Assembly: GCF_022701255.1 (NCBI RefSeq)
Contig: NZ_CP031705.1
Coordinates: 4,960,001-5,024,000 of the forward strand
Direction: 5' to 3'
DNA: 64,000 nucleotides
From: Microcoleus vaginatus HSN003
GTDB taxonomy: Bacteria > Cyanobacteriota > Cyanobacteriia > Cyanobacteriales > Microcoleaceae
Under the pieces are notes generated by a model, which saw only the letters and a list, made by a program, of their open reading frames with translations, ran no database searches and was not told where the DNA came from. Position 1 is the first letter of the stretch, and each line of letters starts with the position of its first letter. This document shows, piece after piece, positions 6,616 to 14,500 of this stretch. The position numbers and the translations under genes are program-made.

Positions 6616-9019
6616 GACCACCCTCAAAGCCTCTGAGGAGGGATTAGTAAAAATTAGGCAAGCTAGAAGAGAAAAGGGATCGACTATAGAAGACCCCAGA
6701 TGGCTAGTAGAAGCTAGTCAAACATTAGAGCCCGATCGAACTTGGACAGAGGCCGGGCCTTATGCCGATGGCCTCTCGCTGCCGACTTGGAGGCGTTTTT
6801 TACGAGGACAAGAACCTATTAAAGCCAATGCTTTCAAGGCTTTCTGCACGGTTTTGCAGTTGAATTGGGAAGAAATTGTCGATCGTCCTCCTTTAGCCCC
6901 CCCTTACCAAGAGGGGGTTGGGGGGGTTAGAGATTTTTGTCAACAGCCTATTGATTCGGTAGTCGAAGAGATACGGCAAAAATGCCACAGCAAAATCCAA
7001 CAGCTTTACAGCAAAATGCAACTGTTGGATATTGCACAGCCCGTTGATGTCAGCAACCTCTACGTTGAAGTCAACATTTTGGAGGAAATTAGCAGTTGGC
7101 AGCCGGGAGAAATTAGCGATTTACTGAGAGACTTCAACCCAGATGCGGATAACTTTAACCGCTTGGGTTTAGGCAAAGTACGCCAGAAACGAGTATCAGG
7201 ATTGGATGCGGTGAAATCTCACTCTAAACTAATGGTACTCGGCAAACCTGGTTCCGGTAAAACTACTTTTTTGAAACACATCGCCATTCAGTGCGATCGC
7301 GCCAAATTTGAAGCCAACAAAATACCGATTTTTATCTCTCTCAAAACCTTTGCGGAAATCGCTAATGTTGACTTATTAGAATATATCAGCGACGAATTTG
7401 CCAGTTGCGGAGTTGAGGCGCGAGCGCAAACTGAATTCGTACTCAGTCAAGGCAGAGGCTTGATTTTATTGGACGGCTTAGATGAAGTGCCAGAATCAGA
7501 TAGCGATGCAGTCGTCAGACAGATTCGTCAGTTTGTCCAAAAGTATTACAACAATCAGTTTATTATTACCTGTCGAATTGCCGCTTCTAAGTACAGATTT
7601 CACGACGAAGCCTTTACTTGTGTTGAGGTAGCCGATTTTAATAATAAGCAAATCGCTGCCTTTGCTCACAATTGGTTTGTGGCTTTTTCCCATAATCGGG
7701 AGGCAGGTAAAGCTTTAGCATCTCAATTTGTAGAGAAGCTAAAAATGAATAAAAATCAGCAAATCCGAGAACTGGCCGTAACGCCTATATTGTTGAATTT
7801 GACTTGTTTAGTATTCCAAGCCAAAGCAGATTTTCCATCCAACAGAGCCAAGTTGTACGAGGAAGGACTGGAAATTATGCTCAGAAAATGGGATGAAACC
7901 AGAGGCATTCAACGGGATGAAGTTTATCGCAACTTAAATTTTTCCCACAAGCAACATTTACTTGCTTTTGTGGCAGCTATTACTTTTGAACGGGGCGATT
8001 ACTTTTTTGAAAAAAACACAGTTCAACAATTGATTGGCGACTATCTAGCTAACTTGCCCGATGGCACAACTGACCCCGTTAAGTTCGAGATCCATAGTGA
8101 GGTTGTGCTGAAGGCGATCGAGGCACAACATGGATTATTAGTGGAGAGGGCAAGAGGGATTTATTCGTTTTCTCATCTAACATTTCAAGAGTATTTCACT
8201 GCTACAGAAATAGTTAACAATTCCCCTCCACAAGCTTTGAGAAAACTCGTCAGCCACCTAACCGAGAAGCGTTGGCGAGAAGTATTGTTCTTAGCAGTTG
8301 GGATGTTGCCAAAAGCTGATGACTTGTTACTGTCAATGAAACAGCAAGTGGATGGACTGGTCGCTGAGGATGAGCAGTTGCAGCAGTTCCTAAGGTGGGT
8401 AAACCAAAAATCCCTTTCTGTTGATTTTCCTTACAAACCTGCGGCCGTGAGATTCTTTTACTTTTCCCTTCTTCCATCCCTTGAGCTTGCTCTTCATCGT
8501 AACCCTGAAAGTTTCCTTGACCCAGCCCTTTACCTTGCCGTTAAACATACCTTTGATCCTGCTATTGAAATTAGCCTGGATCTTGTTCTTGACCTTGCCA
8601 TTTTGCCTGTACTCGACGGTGCTATTGACCCAGCCCTTAGTCTTGCCCACGACATTCTTCTTGTCCCTCTTGTTGAACCTGAATTAATGCAAGCACTGCA
8701 AGAACTTAAGAAACAGCTACCTCAGCCAGATGGTGACAAGGAAATATTTAGGCAATGGTGGCAAGCTAACGGACAAGTCTGGACTAGCGAATTAAGAAAA
8801 ATCATCATTTCCTATCGCAATATAGGTCACGATTGGCAATTTACCGAACAGCAGAAGTCATTGCTAAGGAAGTATTACGATGCTAATAAAGTGCTGGTAT
8901 ATTGCCTCAATAGCGGTTGTAATGTATCTCCTGCTGTGCGGCAGGAAATTGAGGAGACATTGCTGTTACCGATCGCAAATCTGCAAAAAATCGGTGACAA
9001 GTGTGATCGCCCGCTCTAA
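6614..9019 (+). CDS. NACHT-domain NTPase (NLR-like defence protein) with N-terminal HTH-like domain
   Basis: An 801-residue STAND NTPase. Residues 1-90 form a small HTH-like domain (SLPTWRRFLRGQEPIKANAF). The NACHT domain has Walker A GKPGSGKT (210-217), Walker B LILLDGLDEVPE (283-294) and a sensor-like ITCRIA; the helical part ends with FSHLTFQEYFTA. Residues about 622-687 are a low-complexity stretch rich in DPAL/DLAL steps, followed by a C-terminal domain with IGHDWQFTEQQ and LLRKYYDANK, as in other cyanobacterial NACHT proteins. Bacterial NACHT proteins can act in phage defence (family knowledge); a role here is inferred. Residues 94-104 are encoded by a dispersed repeat. The gene stands alone, divergent from the ATPase gene. 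Confidence 0.9.
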   Translation: MTTLKASEEGLVKIRQARREKGSTIEDPRWLVEASQTLEPDRTWTEAGPYADGLSLPTWRRFLRGQEPIKANAFKAFCTVLQLNWEEIVDRPPLAPPYQEGVGGVRDFCQQPIDSVVEEIRQKCHSKIQQLYSKMQLLDIAQPVDVSNLYVEVNILEEISSWQPGEISDLLRDFNPDADNFNRLGLGKVRQKRVSGLDAVKSHSKLMVLGKPGSGKTTFLKHIAIQCDRAKFEANKIPIFISLKTFAEIANVDLLEYISDEFASCGVEARAQTEFVLSQGRGLILLDGLDEVPESDSDAVVRQIRQFVQKYYNNQFIITCRIAASKYRFHDEAFTCVEVADFNNKQIAAFAHNWFVAFSHNREAGKALASQFVEKLKMNKNQQIRELAVTPILLNLTCLVFQAKADFPSNRAKLYEEGLEIMLRKWDETRGIQRDEVYRNLNFSHKQHLLAFVAAITFERGDYFFEKNTVQQLIGDYLANLPDGTTDPVKFEIHSEVVLKAIEAQHGLLVERARGIYSFSHLTFQEYFTATEIVNNSPPQALRKLVSHLTEKRWREVLFLAVGMLPKADDLLLSMKQQVDGLVAEDEQLQQFLRWVNQKSLSVDFPYKPAAVRFFYFSLLPSLELALHRNPESFLDPALYLAVKHTFDPAIEISLDLVLDLAILPVLDGAIDPALSLAHDILLVPLVEPELMQALQELKKQLPQPDGDKEIFRQWWQANGQVWTSELRKIIISYRNIGHDWQFTEQQKSLLRKYYDANKVLVYCLNSGCNVSPAVRQEIEETLLLPIANLQKIGDKCDRPL
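6889..6930 (+). repeat. Dispersed C/G-tract palindromic repeat inside the NACHT coding region
   Basis: A stretch of C residues, TTACCAAGAG and a stretch of G residues form a palindrome-like unit of the type scattered in intergenic DNA of filamentous cyanobacteria. Here it is in frame and encodes LAPPYQEGVGG between the HTH-like domain and the next helical region. Confidence 0.6.
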
Positions 9020-9188
9020 TTCCACTCGCTACCTACTCCGATATTAAGATGCGATCGCCCCACAATTCGTCATTCAAAGCCAGGAAAGTGCCAAAGGATA
9101 TACCCACCTTGAAAAACTGGGAAAAACAGCAAAAAGCCCCCTTTTTTAGGGAGCTTAGCGACTTCCGTTATTGCTCAAAACAGAAATT

Positions 9189-9794
9189 CTACTGCGCCTT
9201 TGGCAATGACTTTTGAGGGGTTGCTACACCAACTTTGGGAATATCCATTATCGGTGCATTTACCCCAAGCATCAAATCGTTGGGATTAACAATCTCCACC
9301 AGAGGCTCGTTTAAAGCCATAATCAAACCGTCAGATTCAGCAGGAACAGGCGATCGAGCAAACTCGGGAGCAAACAATTGGCGGCCGCCACCGACACCAG
9401 ACACCACCCCAATTAACAAAGCTGCGATCGCACCTCCACCCAACATCCAAGTTTGTTTCGGCTTGCGTTCCACCCGCTGCAAAACCTTCGTTGCCAACTC
9501 CTGTGCCGATTGTTCCGCAGCAGGCACCGGCATTGCCTGAAAACTCTGCTGCATCATCAGCAGTCGCGAGTACAAACGCTTCGTAGTGGGGTCATTTTTC
9601 AGCCATTCCTCAACTTGCCGGCGTTCTGCCGCCGTCACTTCGCCATCGAGGTAAGCACTCAGCAATTCAAATCGATCGCGCATCATAGTAGTTACATTCC
9701 CCTGGGGATAATTGTTGTTAGCTTGAGTTTCAGCGAGTGAATCCCCGATACCTTGCTGATTCTGATTTTTATCCGATTCAAAGTTATAATTCAT
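9189..9794 (-). CDS. Membrane anti-sigma factor, partner of the ECF sigma factor upstream
   Basis: A 201-residue protein with an N-terminal anti-sigma-like helical segment (RDRFELLSAYLDGEVTAAER, residues about 39-58, the usual place of a ZAS-type domain although no HxxxCxxC zinc motif is seen), one transmembrane helix at about 113-136 (MLGGGAIAALLIGVVSGVGG) and a periplasmic tail. It follows the ECF sigma gene by 140 bp on the same strand, the standard arrangement for a sigma/anti-sigma pair. The signal sensed is unknown. Identification rests on architecture and context. Confidence 0.82.
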   Translation of the reverse strand: MNYNFESDKNQNQQGIGDSLAETQANNNYPQGNVTTMMRDRFELLSAYLDGEVTAAERRQVEEWLKNDPTTKRLYSRLLMMQQSFQAMPVPAAEQSAQELATKVLQRVERKPKQTWMLGGGAIAALLIGVVSGVGGGRQLFAPEFARSPVPAESDGLIMALNEPLVEIVNPNDLMLGVNAPIMDIPKVGVATPQKSLPKAQ

Positions 9795-9934
9795 ATTTCA
9801 AAATTGCTTTAATTGGAGAAAGGACGCACCCGCGATTAGAATGATTTACTGCTTTTTTATATTTTAAAAGAGAAGTTTTGATGTGACAGCAAACATCACC
9901 AAATCTTCTTGCTCTGCCTCTAAAAGCACTATTG

Positions 9935-10618
9935 CTAATTACCATCGAGATATTTTTGCAATTCCAACTGCAATCTTTGGCGAGCTCTAGCAATTCTCGA
10001 CTTGACAGTTCCCAGAGAAACTCCGGTCATTTCGGCTATTTCCTCATATGCTAAACCTTCTATTTCTCTTAAAACAATTGTCGTGCGGAATACTTCCGGC
10101 AAATCGGCGATCGCCACCCGCAACTGATCGTAAAATTCTCGAGTCGTCAAATCTTCATCAGGCCCCGGACTGTCGGCCGGAATTTCCCAATCTACCTCGC
10201 CATCTTCCAGAGCACGGGGTACGTCCAGCGACAGCGGAGTTCGCACCCGCTTGCGCTTCCGCAACTCATCGTAAAACAAATTAGTGGCGATGCGACTCAG
10301 CCAGCCCCGAAATTTAACCGGCTCTTGCAAGCGGTTAATATTGCGGTAGACCCGAATCCAGACTTCCTGAGCCAAGTCTGCTCGGTCTTGCCAGTCAGGG
10401 GCCAAGTGATAGAGTACCCTGTCTACGTGGGACTGATACCGCTTCAACAGTTCTGAAAAGGCAGTGCTCTCAGGTCGATTTCCTTCCTGACAACGCAATA
10501 CCAAGTCATAATTAGAGAGTTTTTCGGCTGGCAATTGCACTCTTTGAACGGTCGCCACAACCGCAGACCAGGACACGGAAATAAAGTCGCTCATCGGTGG
10601 AATTGGCTCATCGAACAT
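9935..10618 (-). CDS. sigG: ECF (group 3) RNA polymerase sigma factor, SigG-like
   Basis: A 227-residue sigma factor. Region 2 includes YQSHVDRVLYHLAPDWQDRADLAQEVWIRVY and GWLSRIATNLFYDELRKRKR; region 4 includes LPEVFRTTIVLREIEGLAYE and GVSLGTVKSRIARARQRL. An acidic linker (EDGEVDWEIPADSPGPDED) separates them. The sequence fits the cyanobacterial SigG group, so the symbol is likely but not proven. A second Met at codon 9 (10594) is an alternative start. The anti-sigma gene 9189-9794 follows. Confidence 0.9.
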   Translation of the reverse strand: MFDEPIPPMSDFISVSWSAVVATVQRVQLPAEKLSNYDLVLRCQEGNRPESTAFSELLKRYQSHVDRVLYHLAPDWQDRADLAQEVWIRVYRNINRLQEPVKFRGWLSRIATNLFYDELRKRKRVRTPLSLDVPRALEDGEVDWEIPADSPGPDEDLTTREFYDQLRVAIADLPEVFRTTIVLREIEGLAYEEIAEMTGVSLGTVKSRIARARQRLQLELQKYLDGN

Positions 10619-10709
10619 TCCACATTTGTTGACGCTAGCAGATCCCGATGGGTTCCCGCACTCGGAAACTGCGATCGGCTTGAGTCATCCGACAGTCAAT
10701 GACTGCTTA

Positions 10710-11201
10710 CTAATGCCCGACAACCTCGCACGCTCCTATACTAACCCAACTGCTAGACCCGTCGGCCCAATGTTCCTTTTTCCAAATCGGTACATTGTGT
10801 TTGAGCGTATCTATGGCGTACTGGCAAGCTGCAAAGGCCTCCCCCCGGTGGGGACAGCCAACAGCCACCAGTACGCTGATTTCGCCCACCTGCAAGTGTC
10901 CGACGCGGTGGTGAATCACGACCCGATTGACATCGATCCACTGGCGGCGGATTTCCGTAGCGATTTGCTGGAATACTCGCACGGCCATGGGTTCGTAGGC
11001 TTGATATTCTAGGGAAACTACAGCTTGACCGTCAGTTTGGTTGCGGACTGTACCGCTCATTATTACCACGGCTCCGTTCGCGGGGTCATCTGCCAAAGCG
11101 TATATTTCCTCTACAGACAACGGCGCTAAGGTAATGGCGAAGCTGTCTGATTCATGGCGTTGAGGAATTGTGCCGATCGAAAGTGCAGCGCTAGAGTTCA
11201 T
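10710..11201 (-). CDS. moaE: Molybdopterin synthase catalytic subunit MoaE
   Basis: MoaE transfers sulfur from MoaD thiocarboxylate to cyclic pyranopterin monophosphate in molybdenum cofactor synthesis. Visible family landmarks are GAVVIMSGTVRNQTDGQ, LEYQAYEPMA, HRVGHLQVGE, VGCPHRGEAF and the active-site lysine region IWKKEHWADG. The frame is open upstream to 11261, but MNSSAALS at 11201 is the better start because the extra 20 residues are unlike MoaE. No moaD or other Mo-cofactor gene lies in the window. Confidence 0.93.
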   Translation of the reverse strand: MNSSAALSIGTIPQRHESDSFAITLAPLSVEEIYALADDPANGAVVIMSGTVRNQTDGQAVVSLEYQAYEPMAVRVFQQIATEIRRQWIDVNRVVIHHRVGHLQVGEISVLVAVGCPHRGEAFAACQYAIDTLKHNVPIWKKEHWADGSSSWVSIGACEVVGH

Positions 11202-11270
11202 TGCCAAACAAGTGGTGGTGGAGAAGTTAATTGATCTTGACACAAATCCAGTCGCGATCAATCTTGCATC

Positions 11271-11393
11271 TTGGTTCGGGAAAGGGGGTGGCTAATGTTG
11301 AGACCCATCTCGTAGCACGGGCGAGAATCCGACGCCATTGCCCCGAACTTCTGCACAAGTGCGATCGGCTACAATATAACTCGCCCGAACCAA
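11271..11393. other. Long inverted repeat enclosing a possible structured RNA, upstream of moaE
   Basis: TTGGTTCGGG (11271-11280) is perfectly complementary to CCCGAACCAA (11384-11393), closing a 103-nt interior that has its own pairing options (for example TGCAC/GTGCG at about 11352-11362). On the plus strand the interior piece GGGCGAGAATCC...GCCCCG faintly recalls a cobalamin-riboswitch core, but the B12 box is not recognisable. On the minus strand it would be the 5' leader of moaE. The remaining gap (11394-11834) shows no gene. Confidence 0.4.
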
Positions 11394-11834
11394 ATTAAGA
11401 GCGTGATTGAAGACGAGCAGGATGCTTGTTAGATAAAATTAACTGCCGATATTGCTGTAGCAACTCAATAAATAAGCACACGCAAATAAGTAGTGTCATT
11501 GGCAACTCAGTATAATAAATCTCACACCCCAAGCGATTACTTTGTTCTTTTTTGAATGACACAGTTAACTTTAATTCTGGCCTTTTATCTTATCGGCGTC
11601 GCCAAAATTTTTAGCAGCAGATGTAAACTTTATTTATTTTTTTGTTCCGGAAAGCTACTTAGATGACATGATATACCTGTGCAGGGTTAAGGCAAATTGG
11701 CGGATACTAGGCAAAAGAAAACCGTAACGCCCTCATGTGCCTTTTATGAAACATAAGTTAATAGTTTGGTCTGTTAATTGAGGTTTCGACCTGAGTCTGC
11801 ACCAATAAATGTTAAAAACAATTACGAGGAAACT

Positions 11835-12236
11835 ATGGAAGCACTAGCATTGAGCCACTCTTTTGTTGCTTATGAATCTCCAGAGTCCGAACTCCAAGTC
11901 AAGTCCTTAGACGAGCTGGGCTTGAAAATTCCTAATTCTGCATGGGTAGGCGTTGCAGGTCTGGCAGTAGCTCTATCTGTTCTGGGTGTCGGTGGTGAAG
12001 CGCAAGCCGCAAGTTGCTACTCCCGCTGCGCCAAGAAAAGCCATCACGCCCATCACACCTACGCCAAAGTTGTTACGAATGGCGGCCGACTGAATATCCG
12101 CAAACACCCCGATAGCTGTTCTCATGTAATCGGCAAGTTACATTATGGCTCCCACGTCAAATTGACCGGTCGTTACAAAAACGGTTGGGCCCAAGTCAAA
12201 GGTGGCGGCTGGGTGTCTGCGTCCTGGCTTTCCTAA
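11835..12236 (+). CDS. Small secreted or anchored bacterial SH3-domain protein
   Basis: A 133-residue protein. ATG 11835 is chosen over the longer frame from 11778 because GAGGA lies seven bases upstream. Residues 1-35 are a soluble leader (ALSHSFVAYESPE), followed by a hydrophobic segment AWVGVAGLAVALSVLGVGG and the likely cleavage site AQAAS. The C-terminal 65 residues are an SH3b domain (NGGRLNIRKHPDS, IGKLHYGSHVKL, GWAQVKGGGWVSASWL). SH3b domains bind cell-wall or surface ligands; the target is unknown. A strong terminator follows, so it is monocistronic. Confidence 0.8.
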   Translation: MEALALSHSFVAYESPESELQVKSLDELGLKIPNSAWVGVAGLAVALSVLGVGGEAQAASCYSRCAKKSHHAHHTYAKVVTNGGRLNIRKHPDSCSHVIGKLHYGSHVKLTGRYKNGWAQVKGGGWVSASWLS

Positions 12237-12275
12237 CTCTTAACTAGAGCACTTTACATTTCTAGAAAGAGTTTT

Positions 12276-12312
12276 AATCGTTACCCGGCAATACTGGGTA
12301 ACGATTATTTTA
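12276..12312 (+). terminator. Rho-independent terminator of the SH3 gene
   Basis: An 11-bp perfect stem AATCGTTACCC / GGGTAACGATT with a 9-nt loop followed by ATTTT, 40 bp after the stop codon. Confidence 0.88.
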
Positions 12313-12396
12313 AAGAGATGATAGAGCCTGAAAATAATTGAATATCCGAAATTCATGACTAATATCGTTTCCTGTTGCATCGGAATAATAAAATCT

Positions 12397-12438
12397 AGTC
12401 AACCGTCAACAGTCAACCGTCAACAGTCAACCGTCAAC
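12397..12438. repeat. Three exact 14-bp tandem repeats (AGTCAACCGTCAAC)
   Basis: The unit AGTCAACCGTCAAC is repeated three times without change; each unit is itself two similar heptamers. Short tandemly repeated heptamers are common between cyanobacterial genes. It lies between the SH3 terminator and the end of pyrB. Confidence 0.9.
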
Positions 12439-12480
12439 AATCATGAGGATTGCAACCGGAATTGATAAACAACTAACAGC

Positions 12481-13461
12481 CTAAACTTTACCACCGCCGA
12501 TCAGATAAAGTAATGCCATCCGCACCGCCACGCCGCTGGTAACTTGCTGAGAAATCAGGCTAAACTGGGCATCGTCCATCAAATCCGAACTAATTTCCAC
12601 GCCGCGGTTAACCGGGCCTGGGTGCAACACCTTCACTTCCGGCTTGCAGAGTTTCAGTCGATCGCGCGTAATCCCGTACAAAGAATGGTACTCTCGTAAA
12701 CTCGGCAGCAAATGCTCGCTCATCCGTTCCTTTTGCAGTCGCAAAGTCATCACAAAATCAGCATCGGCCAAAGCAGGTTCAAGCTGCCAGTGCAAAAATA
12801 ATTTCCCTTCCCTACCATCGCCACACTCAGCAAACAACAGCGGCAGCAAAGTTGGCGGCCCGGCCAAATGAACCTCGGCCCCAGAAGCCGTTAGGCTCCA
12901 AATATTAGACCTAGCCACCCGCGAATGCAAGATATCCCCCACCACAGCAATTTTTTTGCCCGCTAAAAGTTCCAGCCGCGGACTTTCGCCATCTAAAAGA
13001 GAACAAATAGTAAATAAGTCTAGCAAACCTTGCGAGGGGTGTTCGTGCTGGCCGTCCCCAGCATTGAGAACGCTGACTCTCGAACCCAAGCGATCCATTT
13101 CCGAAGCAATCGTGCTGGGAACTCCAGCTTGTTCGTGCCGGATCACCATCAAATCCGTTCCCATCGCCAGATAAGTCTTAGCCGTATCCAGAATAGTCTC
13201 CCCCTTCGTCAGAGAAGAACTTCCCGGGGTAAAATTTAGCGTATCCGCTGACAGCCGCTTCGCCGCCAACTCAAAACTATTGCGCGTGCGGGTAGAAGGT
13301 TCAAAAAACAAATTCGCGACCACTTGACCCTGCAGGGCCGGCACTTTCTTCGTGCGGCGGCCGAGCACCTCCCGAAAACTGGCTGCTGTTTGCAGCACCG
13401 TATCGTATTCGTCCGAGGTAAAATCAGCCAGAGTGAGAATGTGTCGCCTTGTCCAAGTCAT
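12481..13461 (-). CDS. pyrB: Aspartate carbamoyltransferase catalytic subunit
   Basis: PyrB joins carbamoyl phosphate and aspartate in the second step of pyrimidine synthesis. The 326-residue protein has the carbamoyl-phosphate motif [12 protein letters not shown] (residues about 53-64), the lysine loop [18 protein letters not shown] and the C-terminal [10 protein letters not shown]. Length and motifs match the bacterial catalytic chain. No regulatory pyrI is adjacent, as is usual in cyanobacteria. Its upstream region carries a heptamer repeat. Confidence 0.97.
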   Translation of the reverse strand: MTWTRRHILTLADFTSDEYDTVLQTAASFREVLGRRTKKVPALQGQVVANLFFEPSTRTRNSFELAAKRLSADTLNFTPGSSSLTKGETILDTAKTYLAMGTDLMVIRHEQAGVPSTIASEMDRLGSRVSVLNAGDGQHEHPSQGLLDLFTICSLLDGESPRLELLAGKKIAVVGDILHSRVARSNIWSLTASGAEVHLAGPPTLLPLLFAECGDGREGKLFLHWQLEPALADADFVMTLRLQKERMSEHLLPSLREYHSLYGITRDRLKLCKPEVKVLHPGPVNRGVEISSDLMDDAQFSLISQQVTSGVAVRMALLYLIGGGKV

Positions 13462-13464
13462 ACA

Positions 13465-13492
13465 ATTTTAGATTTTAGATTTTAGATTTTAG
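13465..13492. repeat. Four tandem ATTTTAG heptamers just upstream of pyrB
   Basis: ATTTTAG is repeated four times directly before the pyrB start codon, so it lies in the pyrB leader. A shorter version of the same heptamer run occurs before recJ at about 22040-22057. Confidence 0.9.
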
Positions 13493-13634
13493 ATTGACTC
13501 AATCAGGACGGACGATGGGTTTGGAACTTGCTTGTACGCCCGCTCTGCTGTCGCCTTTGAATGTTCGATCGACATTTAGGGATTGCGATCAACAGTATCC
13601 AACAATTTTTGATCGCTTTTGCGGTCAGTAGAGT

Positions 13635-13850
13635 TATAATCAGTTTATGTAGCTCAGATCCCAGTCTCACAGCGAACCCAGCGTCGAAGGTGAAACAGGT
13701 GTGGTTTACCCGCAGGAAAGCGGAAATTACGCTGTAGCAGCGAAAGAGCAGTAGTTGCAGTTTCTCCTACGCAAACTCAGCCTTGTCAAGAACAAGCCGA
13801 ACGCAGCCCTTGCATCTACCACTATGTGGAAACAACTATGTGGAAACAAT
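13635..13850 (+). ncRNA. Candidate non-coding or leader RNA downstream of a consensus -10 box
   Basis: TATAAT at 13635-13640 has no open frame after it for 470 bp. The downstream sequence has small stable hairpins (CCGC-aggaaa-GCGG, GCTG-ta-GCAGC) and a direct repeat ACTATGTGGAAACA (two copies at about 13822-13849). It could be a small RNA or the long leader of the DUF4327 gene. I could not match it to 6S, tmRNA, SRP or RNase P RNA. The rest of the gap to 14114 holds another possible promoter (TTGTCA near 13958) for that gene. Confidence 0.3.
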
Positions 13851-14114
13851 CGCGGCGGCCAACCTCCCACTGTCGATCGACAGCATATAGCGGGACATTT
13901 CAAAGATGATTAATTCTTTGAAGTCGGTCTTGACTCTTCAGTCCTGCTTATAGGCCCTTGTCAAAACGAACTCTGTTAAGATACAAGTTGAATATGTGGC
14001 TTCCCGACAAAAATCTACACGTATCTTGGCGAGACTGTTCTTGGCGAAACTGCGGTAAAAAGTGAGAGCTCGGAAGTGGTAATTACACAAGATTTAAACA
14101 ATTCAAGAGGTATT

Positions 14115-14333
14115 ATGAGCCAGCAGGTTATACAGCCGATGGTTAAGTTCCAACGTCAGGTGCATTCTCTCGTCACGTCTGACATTATCAAGCCGACAGA
14201 CAGTATTTGGAAAATTGCTTTGCTTTACGGCGACGAATGGCCGTATTGGAAACAGCAATTGCTAGAGTTTGATTTTTCTATGCAAGACCCCGTGAGCGAG
14301 TTGATAGCTGTAGAAGCTTGGGACGAGGAATAA
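14115..14333 (+). CDS. DUF4327 family small protein
   Basis: A 72-residue soluble protein of the cyanobacterial DUF4327 family, recognisable from IIKPTDSIWKIALLYGDEW and the acidic tail ending AVEAWDEE. The start ATG 14115 has AGAGG eight bases upstream and is preferred over a GTG at 14076. The function is unknown. It stands alone, with the FHA kinase convergent on its 3' side. Confidence 0.8.
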   Translation: MSQQVIQPMVKFQRQVHSLVTSDIIKPTDSIWKIALLYGDEWPYWKQQLLEFDFSMQDPVSELIAVEAWDEE

Positions 14334-14500
14334 CAGAGAAGACGGAGGACTGGGGTGTCGGAGAGAAATTTCGAGGCGATGGGCTTGCATTGTCTTTCAT
14401 AAATTTTCCGTTGCTAACTTCTTCCCTCTTCCTTGTTCCCTCTTCTCTCTTCCCTCGTGCTAATGACGAATGACGAATGACTAATGACTTCTTCCTTTTG

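Noticed and set aside
11290-11375. Cobalamin riboswitch
   Set aside because: Only a short core-like piece (GGGCGAGAATCC...GCCCCG) is seen; the B12 box and the kissing-loop arrangement are not recognisable, and neither neighbour is a cobalamin gene.
12397-12438. CRISPR-like array
   Set aside because: The 14-bp units are directly adjacent with no spacers; it is a simple tandem repeat.
13641-13850. 6S RNA or a tRNA (because of TGTAGCTCAG)
   Set aside because: The ends do not pair as in 6S RNA, and no cloverleaf can be drawn around the D-loop-like piece.
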